Made by a program: the position numbers and the translations under genes. Below, in pieces: positions 12,001 through 22,700 of a DNA stretch of 64,000 nt (the first letter of the stretch is position 1; each line of letters begins with the position of its first letter). Under the pieces are notes generated by a model. It searched no databases. It saw only the letters and a program-made list of their open reading frames with translations, and was not told the origin of the DNA. The stretch covers positions 620,001 to 684,000 of the forward strand of contig NHZP01000007.1 in assembly GCA_003313425.1 (NCBI GenBank). Reading direction: 5' to 3'. The stretch comes from Pseudopyrenochaeta lycopersici. Its lineage: Eukaryota; Ascomycota; Dothideomycetes; Pleosporales; Pseudopyrenochaetaceae.

Positions 12001-15000
12001 ATGTATAAACCCAAGGAGAGGGAAGGTGCTTCATCACCAAACCCAGGAGCCTATTATTCGCCCATGCAAATGAGTATGCAAATGTTGATAATGCTGGTGT
12101 TGCCGTCGTACTAACTGTTGGCACGAAGAAAACTATCTGCAAGACCTCCGCAACAACCGTCCTGCACGTCCCACCGGATCCAGGCCACCACCGGCACATT
12201 TCAATACCTGGTCAAGTAAATCAGGCTCTCGACCCTCGGACCCGTCCGCCGTAGCGACTCTTCAACGTACCTTCACAGATCCTGTCGCTGATGTCGATGC
12301 GCGCCCGTCCACTGCGAATCCGGAATTCAAGACACATACCCGCAAGGCGTCGAATATGAGCATAGACGAGGTTGTAGCAGGGCCTGGCCGGCCTCTTGTA
12401 CAGCCACCGCGCGGGAGGGACACGTCGAGATCTTCTATGGACCGCTCACGGACGCCAAGTGTACAATACCGAGAGAGTGGACGGCGTCAAGCAGAGCAAG
12501 ATGAAGCACGCGCTGTACGCATTGCTATGGAAGAGCTGGAACTAGCGCAAGAAGAGAAGCTGTTCGAGGCTGCGCAGGACGAAGCTGCCGAGCTGGTTTA
12601 CAAGCATCGTAATCCGGCCGCACCTGGAAAGGGCCCAAATGCACCGTACGCTTATCCTGGTCTGGCAAGGAAGGGCAGTTCACAGAGAAGTCGAAGTGTC
12701 GAAGGAAAGGAGCAGGATTTGCAGCGATCGAATTCAAAACTGAGAAAGAGGCACTCCATGGGCAGTGCAACGTCGGGAAGCAGAAGTAGCAGCTTGCAGA
12801 GCAATGAGGGCAGTGGTTTGAATTCTTCTGCAGCTGCAGGTACAGCTTTCAGTGCATTGCCTACAAAGGAAGAAGCGCCTTCGGCACTTGCAAAAGCTGT
12901 ATCGGATCTGCCAGATCACACGCAGCGTCGAAGGAGCAGTGGCGCGCGACGCACTATCAGCGGAAGCCTCTTCAAGAATCCCAATGATCAAATCTATGAG
13001 GAACCAGAGGAAGAAATACCTATTGCGCCAGCGCCGACACCGTCGAATTCTGAGCCCCCAAAGCCTGAAAAGCTTCCACTAGGAATGCGGCGCAACCCTT
13101 TCATGCGGTTCCAGTCGATCAAGGGCAATCCTATGACGAGATCAAATACTGATCCTGTCATAGCCACCAAAAAATTCGATCGGTACGAGATCCAGAAGAA
13201 TCCACCGACTCAATCACGCAACGCTGCCTACACATTGAATAGTGCCCCGGCCAAGCCCAGTGGGGACGCAAAATTGGACATAGAGAACGAACCTGAAGTG
13301 AAAATGAAGGACGGCAAGGAGATTCGAGGTGACGATATTCGTGCCGCTACTGGCTTTCGTCTCAAGGATCGCAGTGCAAAGTTGCCCACGCCTACTGCCG
13401 TTTCTGACGCACCTGGTCGACCTATCGTCTCCTTCAAAAAGGACTGGAATGTTATTGAGCTGAAAGAAGACGTCTATGCTCAGCCGAACGCAGTACCTCG
13501 TCCCCTAAATCAGTCAAATCTGGGCCCTAAACCGCTGTCGAAAGCTGCCGCTGCTCCCATCGTTCCAACTATCAATTCTCCGGATGAAGGATCCAAACGA
13601 ACCACAAGCCCTTTGCCATCATCGATTCCTGAGATTGTTGTTGCTCCAAGCCAGTCAGCATCGTCTACGAAGACAACTCGAAATGAGAAGCCCACTACCA
13701 GCGTTTACGAGGACCCGCCAGCAAGGCCACTCCCCCACGTCACCTCGTCAAGGAAGGTCAACACTCCCGCGCAGCCCGCTACGGCCCCTGTACCTGCAAT
13801 AAATGTCTATCAGGCCACTTCAACGCGCTCTAGGCCAGATTCAATGCCTCCAATTCCCACAATCTCTGTCTCTGAGACGCCGTCAATCTCCGTTATTGGT
13901 CCTACCGGTCGAGGCTCCAGCGCGAAAACGCCTTCAATTGGAGTTACACCACCTATCCCCAGCATCTCTGTCAGCGGATATACAGCATCGAACAGATCTC
14001 GCGAAGTGAAGCCACCATCCATCTCGGTAACACCCGATATTCCCACGATCTCTGTTAGCGAATCGCCAGCGCCGGCTCTAGGGCCAAAGATTAGTGCTCC
14101 TTCGATATCAGTCACTCCTGTACCATCGATTAAAGTTAATGGGTCACCTGGCTTTGGGCCGGCTGCTTCTACAAGGCCATTGCCAAACCCTCAGCATCAC
14201 AATGCAAAGTCACATAGTTACAACGGCACCGCCTCCCCTCGCACGCATTGGACTCCGACTACAGTCCGCACAGGCGCTCTCTGCACCCAATGCGCCTTGC
14301 CAATTGCAGGCCGCATCGTCTCAGCAGCGGGCTCACGCTTCCACCCCGAATGCTTTACTTGCTATCAATGTGGTGAACACCTCGAGTGTGTAGCCTTCTA
14401 TCCCGAGCCGTCCAATAAACATGCCGAGCGTGTTGAACGCATTCGAGCACGAATGGCTGGTCAAGACATTGACTTCCTTCCCACGCACCCTACTCCTCAG
14501 GACATGGCGCGTCTCGAGCACGAAGATGGCACAGACGAATCTCCTCGGTTCTTCTGCCATCTCGACTTCCACGAGCTCTTCAGCCCACGTTGCAAGTCAT
14601 GCAAGACGCCTATTGAGGGTGAAGTTATTGTTGCGTGCGGCGCAGAATGGCATGCCGGCCACTTTTTCTGTGCGCAGTGTGGCGATCCTTTCGATTCGAG
14701 CACACCCTTTGTGGAGAAAGAGGGCTATGCGTGGTGTGTGAACTGTCATACACACCGATTCAGTACCAAGTGTAAGGGGTGTCGCAAGCCAGTCACGGAT
14801 ACCGTTGTCAAGGCTTTGGGTGCGGAATGGCATGCAGGATGTTTTTGCTGTGTTGTAAGTGAATCTTTCCATATATGTCATTGTGCGATGGGAGTATTTG
14901 GGCTAACAATATTCTGGCAGGAATGCTCTGGACAGTTTCAGGACGGACGATACTTTCTCCGGGGTGACTCCCAGGATCCTGTTTGCGTGAAGTGCGAGGA

Positions 15001-15019
15001 GAGGAGGCTGAAAGCTTGA
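12001..15019 (+). CDS. Paxillin-like protein with three C-terminal LIM domains
   Basis: Exons 12001-12073, 12129-14854 and 14921-15019 give 965 aa. I extend the obvious reading frame (first internal ATG at 12356) to the ATG at 12001: a 55-nt intron with CTAAC branch site joins MYKPKEREGASSP... in phase to NYLQDLRNNRPARPTG, which reads as coding. The N-terminal 740 residues are disordered, rich in S, P and basic residues, with a stretch of repeated PSISV-type motifs at about 594-698. LIM domains start near residues 742 (CTQC), 845 (CKSC) and 905 (CKGC), each with the Cys/His pairs for two zinc ions; the last is split by the final intron. The first LIM carries a long insert between its zinc modules. 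Homologues of the Pxl1/PaxB type act at septa and hyphal tips as actin-linked scaffolds. Confidence 0.9.
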
Positions 15020-15854
15020 GTTTGTGTTTATGCAGATTTGGGGCTGGCCCTGATTGACTGGTATGAATGATGTACGATACCGAGTGCATGTGGGAGTGAT
15101 TTTGATTTTTTTATATCATGTTTACGCCCTGTCCACGTTTACATGTATGTATGCATTGAGAAGGAGCAGCATTCATTTGGTAGTTGGGAGTCGATATTTG
15201 CATTTGATTTTAGCATTTGCGGATTTGTGGTAAGGCGCAGTTTTGGCGCACATGGTAGCATACAAACGGTATTTTACTACAAAGCACAAAGCGAATACAT
15301 TGCAAAAGAAACCCAGAAATTGAAAAAATTGAAACCTAACATGCAAAAGATCAATCGCGTTTCTAGTCAATAGGTAATACTACAATGCAAGCCTAACTGA
15401 TGACGTGGGCAAGAAGGCGACACGAGAAAGGGGCAAAAAAGGTATAAAGAAAGGAAAATAAAAACTAAAAATTGTGTAGAGGATATCTAATCTTGTTCCC
15501 TGACAAAAAAAGAGGGAAAAACAAAACAAAACACAGCTTCCCTAAAGTGCGGTTAAACAAACACCCCCCCCCCCCCGTTTCCAATACATGCCCGGAAAAA
15601 AAATAGAGGGGGCACAAAAACAAAGGACAAACCAGAAACAAGGGGTGGGAAAAGGTAGAGAGTAACTTGGGCGTTCAACGCCCCTGTGTAGAAACCATGG
15701 AATCAAAGCTGAATCCCATCTATAAGAAACGCCAACGATGCGTGGATACCATGGTCATTGCGCCTAAAAGCGGTGGAGCTGGAAAAAAACGTCTCTTCAT
15801 TCTGTCGTCGCCCAACGACAACGTACACATACATCTGTCCATTGCATGGCCTTG
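15020..15854. other. Convergent 3' flanks with purine-rich and poly-C tracts
   Basis: Between the LIM gene and the PHD gene, which converge. It holds A-rich stretches (about 15410-15660) and a run of thirteen C at 15564-15576. No coding sequence is supported. Confidence 0.6.
15564..15576. repeat. Homopolymer C13
   Basis: Thirteen consecutive cytosines in a 3' intergenic spacer. Such runs are prone to length errors in sequencing and to slippage. Confidence 0.9.
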
Positions 15855-18551
15855 TTACTGACTACTTCCATTCCCAAGCCCGTTGTGCCCTACAGGTGCG
15901 AGGTGGAACCTGTCCGGCGCTGGACTCGACTTCTTCGTGGGCGGGTCCAGGATCTGGGGGTTCCGTTGCGGACTGAGGGCCTTGATGGGTGGGAAGATGG
16001 GGGTCTCAGACATTTCGTGACTGGAGACGGGCCGCATGGCGTCGTGTTTTAATGGTGCGGGAATAGGGTCTGGTAGCATCTGGGCAGGCATCTGTGCCGA
16101 TGGCGAGGGAGCGATCCGCATTGGCGCAGGTGCTGGCGAGGACATGTAGGCTGACAGAGGGGCTGGCGAGCTATGCTTCATAGGAGAAAATGAGGGCGGC
16201 CGATTGGCCGAGCTAGGCGGAAAGGAGGAATGTGGGCTGTTGAAGTTGTAGACAGTCGGCAGACCATTGACTGGGCGCGGGGATGCTGCTGGAGAGTGCT
16301 TGACTGGAGAGCCTGCAGGACCTGCAGATGAAGCGGGTCTACTAAAGCTCTGTACAAATGGGCTATTATGCGACACATCAAACGGGTTCGATGTGCTAAA
16401 AGAGCTGCCGTTTTGCTGATTAAGGGGCTTGTGGAAGCTTTTGGTGGGGCTGCTTGGGATCTGGTGTGGGTTGAAGGGCGGAGGAGATGAGGGCGGAAGG
16501 CTGATGGGCTTAGGAAAGCTTGTAGATGGCTGCAGTGGCGAGAATGGCTGTGGCCGGGCGGGCGATGAACTGCCATTTACTCCTTTGGAAGGTGAGCCAT
16601 ACGCAGCCTCTGACCTCTGTATGCCAGGTGGGCCAAGAGCTTGACCGCGTGGAGATAGACTTGGCCCATCAACCCAAGGCTGGACAGGTTGAGCGTGGTG
16701 CTGATGAGGTTGTGGAGCGAACGGCCGTGATGATGGTGATTGGACTGCTCCCAAGGGGCGGGTTGGTAGTGGAGATCCAGATCCGTTTGGTTGCAACTCA
16801 GGACGGGAGGAAGGCGATGCGGAGGTAAGTCGCAGCTTGAGAGGTGGGAGCTTGGGCTGATTCGCAGCCTCCTCTTTCCGCTTGCAAGATGTGCATACAA
16901 ACACGAACTTGGAATTGTCGGCCTGCTCTTCAGAGATGCCATGGCACTTCATGTGCTGCCAGACGTTACACCTCTCACATGAGATCTGGGGGGTGTTGTC
17001 ATTCTAAATCGATTAGCGTTTATGATAGCTTTTGGAGGAAGACGACATACAATATTGGAGCCATAGATGCCGCACTTTTCGCAGTCAAAGAACCAGTCCT
17101 CCTCTTCGTTCAGCCTCTTGAGGTCGCTCTCATGCTTCTTCATCATGGCCTTCAAGTGTCGCTCTGATAATCTCGCGTTGTTGTTGGCCAGCTTTTGCTC
17201 GTTCTCCTGCAGTCTACGTAGCTCTTCTTCTTTCAGAATCTTTGCAGTTTCGCGCTCGCGAAGACGCTGTTCACGTGTCATTCTGCGAGAGTCGTGCGCA
17301 TCTTCCAGTTTCTTCTGCTTTTCTTGTTCCGCCTTGGCCTTTGCAAGCTCTGTCTGCCTCTTACGTTCAGCCGCCTCGATTTCCTCCACCTCTTTCTGCT
17401 TCTCCAGCCGGGACGAGATTCTGGAGGAGCGCTTGGCCATGGCCAACTTCTGCATGTTCTCCAGCTCCCTCATCTTTCGAGCCTGCTTTCGAGCCTGGTC
17501 TTCTGCGAGATGCTCCATGACAGGGATGACATCCTCTTGTATACGCTTATAGAGGATCTTCTCGTTCGGGTCGCGACTTTTCCTTATGCTGCTCATGTAT
17601 TCTTGGTAGTCTTCCAACGTGACGCACACGCATTCCCACTTCTTGCCGCCAAAGCCATCGTCGGCCTCCTCGACTTGCTGCTCCACGGGCGCTTCGTCCT
17701 CGTCGAGAGGCTCCTCGGGCTCTGGAGTCGATTGCTTTTGCCGTTTGCTCGCCCTGGAGCCCTTCGACTTCCTCGACTTCGGTTTTGCTTTTGCTTTCTG
17801 TGGCTCAGGCGGCGGCGGGGGGTCGGTCTGGCGATACATGCGGTTGTCATCCAGGACAAACAGCAGTCTTTCTTGTGAGTCCCAACCGGTGGGTTCCATG
17901 CGCTGCAGGGAACTGTTAGCCATTTTCAGGGCCCTCGCAGGGCAGAACCTACCCAGAGCGTCTGCTCGCCCTCCGTGGCGGCTATCTTTTCCCGTATTGT
18001 ATTGGGGTTGTTCAGGGTCCATGTGGAGAGTTGCTGGAGTACGCGAATCTTGGTGAAGACATCGAAGTCGTCGAACTTGTTGGGCTCCTCGTCGGTGCCA
18101 AAGGGGTTGCGGGCGGGGGCCTTTGCGACATACTGGCGGCGAGTGTATTCATCGAATATGGCGGGTCTGGCATTGGATTAGCGGGCTGATAGGGCCATTG
18201 ACCATTGTCTCATACGTTAGGCCTTTGTGCGATGAGACGTGCTTCAACAAGGCCAGGCCAATCTGGGCGAGCTTTTCTGATGGCTGGGGCTTGAGGCACT
18301 CCGACTCCAACTCCTATTCGCACGTCAGTCGTCGCATTCGGTCAGGCAGCGCAGGCGCAGACACGGCGGGCGCAAGTTGGGCGTACCTCGATGTCGAAGT
18401 CCTTGTCGATCTTGACGGCATCGCCGAACAGGCTGATGTACTGGGCCAGATTGGCGAACTGCCACATGTTTCGCAGCCTCTGCAGCGTACTGGGCTCTTG
18501 CACAGGCTCGTCGGCCTCCATCTCGGCCGCGGCGCGTTTTCGTGCAGGCAT
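15855..18551 (-). CDS. PHD-finger chromatin protein with WHIM-like N-terminal region
   Basis: Exons 18551-18387, 18313-18216, 18166-17953, 17902-17051 and 17003-15855 join to 825 aa. The N-terminal 140 residues (FANLAQYISLFGDAV ... TPAIFDEYTRRQYVAKAP) resemble the DDT/WHIM helical region of ISWI-partner and Rsf1-type proteins, followed by RMEPTGWDSQERL and LDDNRMYR, the WHIM2-like signature. Then come a basic linker, a long charged coiled coil (about residues 300-425) and one PHD finger (about 433-490) split by the last intron: CEKC, then CERC, WQHMKCHG and CTSC, the Cys4-His-Cys3 ligands. The last 320 residues are a P/S-rich disordered tail. PHD fingers of this kind usually read histone H3 tails, so a nuclear chromatin role is likely; the complex is not identifiable. 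Confidence 0.88.
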
Positions 18552-19706
18552 GGCGACGAGTGGTGCCGTGAGGCGACGCGTGTGAGCACCGGGGCGAGGG
18601 CGCTGAAAGGCGTGCCGACGATGGGCGGTGTGTCGCAGGGGTGATTGCAATGTGCAGAGGGGGTTGTGGGGGGTGAGGGGTGATTAGGGTGGTGAGGTGA
18701 GGGCGGGATGCTGGACTTGGGTGAAGGGAGCGATGAGGTCGCGTCGCAAAATGTCGGCGATGCCTGGACGCTTCACCGCGGATATCAGCCCAAAGCGGAA
18801 TGGTGGATTGTCTCATGTTCGCAGTGCGCCATGAGATTTTCCAAGGAGACGTGTTTATGATACTTGGCATGGCCTCAGGCTGTGGATTCGGCGAGGGCAC
18901 GTGAATAGCAGTTTGTCAATTACAGCCAGCCCAAGGCATGTGCATGCAGTGATGTAGTAGTTCTTTGAGGGCGTGTCGCTTCTGGTGCGTAGTGGCCGTT
19001 GACACAAGCGCAATTGCATGGCCGTGGCTGCGAGACAATCGAATATCAGGTCAAGCTAAGCTAATTTAATTTACTGCGACGTTGACTACCGTCGAGTGCC
19101 GTTGCGTCTGCCCGTCCACGGTGCTCGGCGAGGGAGCATGCGCAGTGAGCAAGTACCGGATAGCGTAAGCCCGTCAGCCGTTTCGCAACGCTTTTGTTGG
19201 CGATTGTGTTGCAGGGCCCCTGTGGACGGATAAGACGACTGCATCTTGGGTATGCACTAACGGGCACTGCTGTAGGCGGTCATGGCACTGCTGTAGTCGG
19301 TCATGGCACTGCTTGTAGGCGGTCATGGCTGAAGACGGTGCTCGTACCTCGTAGAGGCCGTAAGTGGAGCTAAAAATACAAGCCAGATGGTGCCTTGCGG
19401 ACGCCAGCCCTAGCCGGCCCTAGTCGTCCTAGCTGGCTGCACCCTGGCTCGTGAATGCGCATATCCACCTCCGCCATGCCGCATCTTCCTGACGACAGAC
19501 CCGTCTAACAAATTCACCACTGCCGCCCTTCGTCCCTGCTGCAGCGCCTTCTGCTTTCCCCCGCCGCCCACCCATCGTTTGCGCGCTCCCACCCTCGCTT
19601 CCCTTCGGCCCCACTAATACATGGGCGCGCAATAACATCGCGGAGGAGCTGAAGCGTTGCGGCCAGATGCTGAATTGAGGGCTGCACACCAGGCCAGGAC
19701 GCTCCA
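18552..19706. other. Divergent promoter region between PHD gene and cch1
   Basis: A 1.15-kb spacer between divergent genes. It contains the 21-bp tandem repeat at 19263-19326. Open frames on the minus strand upstream of the PHD start are shadows. Confidence 0.6.
19263..19326. repeat. Three-copy 21/22-bp tandem repeat
   Basis: The unit GGCACTGCTGTAGGCGGTCAT occurs three times head to tail: copy 2 has one substitution and copy 3 a one-base insertion. It lies about 380 bp upstream of the cch1 start codon and may carry a repeated regulator site, but no known site was recognised. Confidence 0.9.
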
Positions 19707-22700
19707 ATGTCCTACCCAGACCCCAATCAGCGCCGAAACCATAGCCACCAGTCAATACCGCTGCAGGACCTCAACCGCCCGCCGGACGACTACGACGACC
19801 ATGCGCCGCACGAGCACCGCCGCACCCTCAGCGACCGCGGCCGCAACCTGCTCCGCCAGACGAGCGCGATAGCAACGGGCGGCCAGTTCAGGGACCCGCG
19901 CTACCTCCCCATTGCCGAAGTCTCCCCCAGTCCGACACGCCAGGCCCGCCCGCACATCAACACCAACGTGCCCCAGTCGTCCGGAATACGACGAGTCGAC
20001 GACGACGATGTCGGCTCGCCCATCGACGCCGGCGCATTTCAGGCCGCCCTGGGCTTCGGCATGGGCATGGACTTCCACGACGAGACATCGCCGCCAATCC
20101 CAACACCTGCGTCCTCGGACATGTCTTACACCCACTACGCTCCAGACCCCTACCCGCCCATATCGACCTCTGAAGACCACGGTTACTTCTCCCCCGCCTA
20201 CGACGACACGGCCCGCCTGACCGATGCCCGCCACTTGCAGCCCATCAGCGGGGCCGCAGCTTCCCCTTCCCCATACCAGCAGGACCGCTCGAGCTTCCAC
20301 AGCGTGCGCTTTCTGAGTCCGGGAGACACTTCGCCAAACACACGCCATAGCGACGACGTAGAGCAAGCAGAGCCTGCTGCAAGCCATCTTCGCACTCCAC
20401 AAGGAAGGAAGCGCTCGCTTTCGCCTGGCCAGCTGGAGTCACCTCTACAACGGGCTGGAACCATTGTGAGGAACATGTCACAGCGTGTCGTCAATGTCAG
20501 CAACGACTCCGAGGTCGCCGAGCGCACCATTCGGAGAAAGTCCACGCTGCCCCATGCTCGCCTTGCCGAACCACCCTCTTTCCCAGCACTGCCCGAGTAC
20601 GCCACTGGCGGGCCCCCCTCGCCCTCACCGTCCACTCCAATTGAAAAGCCGCCCTCACCGATGATCACGCACCGCAGGCCAAGCGCACCATGGCAACGAC
20701 CAACGAATCCTTTGCGCGGGAAGAGCTTGGGCATCTTTCCTGCGAACAGCAAACTGAGAATCAAACTATGCGATCTTCTGGTTCATCCGGCGACCGAGCC
20801 CCTGCTCCTCTTGCTCATCGTCGTCCAAACCGTGCTGCTGGCTGTGGATGCACGCACAAAGGCAGAATACAAACCTGGAGTCAGCAAAGACATAGCCAAT
20901 TTCCAGGGCATCGACTATGCTCTCCTAGGCCTCTTCATCGTCTACACCTTCGAAGTCATTATCCGCATCATCGTCTCCGGTTTTGTCATCAACCCTGTCG
21001 AATACAGTACCATCAATCGCCAGGTTGGCTTGCGAGAGGCCATCATGATCAAATTCAACCAACTCTTCGGAGGCCCGCAGCGACAATCATCTCAACGCCG
21101 CAATGGAGGTACCAACAGTGACCCCACATTGGAACCCCAACAGCCGTCGGTCCTGCGAACCTTTACAACCGCCCAGATTCATGCAGATATTGGCCCTGGC
21201 GACTCTCGAGAACGGCAGCGCGTCCGTCTGGCTCACCGAGCCTATCTCAGACACTCTTTCAATCGAACAGATTTCCTCGCCGTCATCTCATTCTGGATCG
21301 CCTTCGTCCTGGGTGCAATCAACATCGACAACAAACGCGTCATTCTTGTCTTCCAGATGCTGAGTTGCTTACGCATCATTCGACTCTTGAATCTCACCAG
21401 CGGTACATCGGTAAGACATCGAGCGGGCAGCATATAACGGCACAATACTGACTCTTTCATAAAGGTTATTCTCCGAAGTTTGAAGAAGGCTGCGCCTTTG
21501 CTGGTCAACGTCGCATTCTTGATTGGCTTTTTCTGGCTTCTCTTCTCCATCGTCGGCGTGCAAAGCTTCAAGTCAAGCCTCAGAAGAAACTGTGTTTGGG
21601 AGAATCCAAACGACTCAACCGACATCTTCAGAAACGAGGATCAATTCTGCGGCGGGCACCTAGCTAACGTACCTGATCAAATCATACCTCAGGGTTATAT
21701 ACACGCCCCAGGTAGGCCGTCTGGACCAGTCGATGGCAAAGGCTTCCTTTGCCCCAAGGGTTCGCTCTGTATCGAAGAGTCCAATCCATTCAACGACACT
21801 CAGAGTTTTGACAACATTCTTCAGTCCCTTGAGCTGGTCTTTGTTGTCATGTCATCCAACACCTGGTCAGACCTGCTCTACACTGTAGCAGACACCGACT
21901 ACCTTATCAGCGCCCTCTTCTTCGTTGTCGCAATCCTGATTCTGAGTTTGTGGCTTATCTCTTTGCTGATTGCTGTCATCACCTCCTCCTTCCAGATCAT
22001 CCGCGAAGAGAGTAAGACGAGCGCGTTTACTGGAGAAGAAATCAAAGAAGAGGATTCGGAGAAGGAAGAGGAGAAACAACGCGTCAGCAATCTTAAAAAG
22101 CTGTATGATAAGACCTCTTGGATATGGGTCATCGTCATAGCTTTTGGCCTCGTGTCTCAAATGATGAGAAGTGCCAGCATGAGTAACTTCCGGCGAAATT
22201 TCATCAACACTTCGGAAAGGATTGTGACGTTCATCTTACTGATGGAGATACTCATCCGGATCGCTGTTGATTGGCGACATTTCTTCCACAGCAAGCGCAA
22301 CATCACCGATCTTGTGATCGCTCTCGTCACGACAATAATTCAGATACCCGCTATCAAGCATGCCTATGGTGGTAGAGCTTATGCTTGGTTGACCATCTTC
22401 CAAATCATCCGCGTGTACCGCGTTGTTTTGGCTGTGCCAACCACACGCGACCTCATTGCAAGTACTCCTCCAGCTTACACGTACCCGGGCTAACAAGCAT
22501 TAGATGATCGTGTTTGGCAACGTAGGCGGTCTGTTGAATCTGATCCTCTTCGTGTTCCTATTGACTTTCTTGGCCTCCATATTTGCCTCACAGCTCTTTC
22601 GTGGGGAGATTCCAGAGGAGGAGGACGGCGAGACGATCCGCGTGCCGTTCTTCGATATATACAATTCGTTTCTGGGAATGTATCAGATATTCTCTAGTGA

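Noticed and set aside
15667..16052. Overlapping plus-strand frames opposite the PHD gene tail
   Set aside because: They lie antisense to or just outside the P/S-rich tail of a well-supported gene and have no domain of their own.
17067..18056. Long plus-strand frames rich in S, L and C
   Set aside because: They are the complement of the charged coiled coil in the PHD-finger protein; K/E-rich codons give S/L/F-rich antisense frames.
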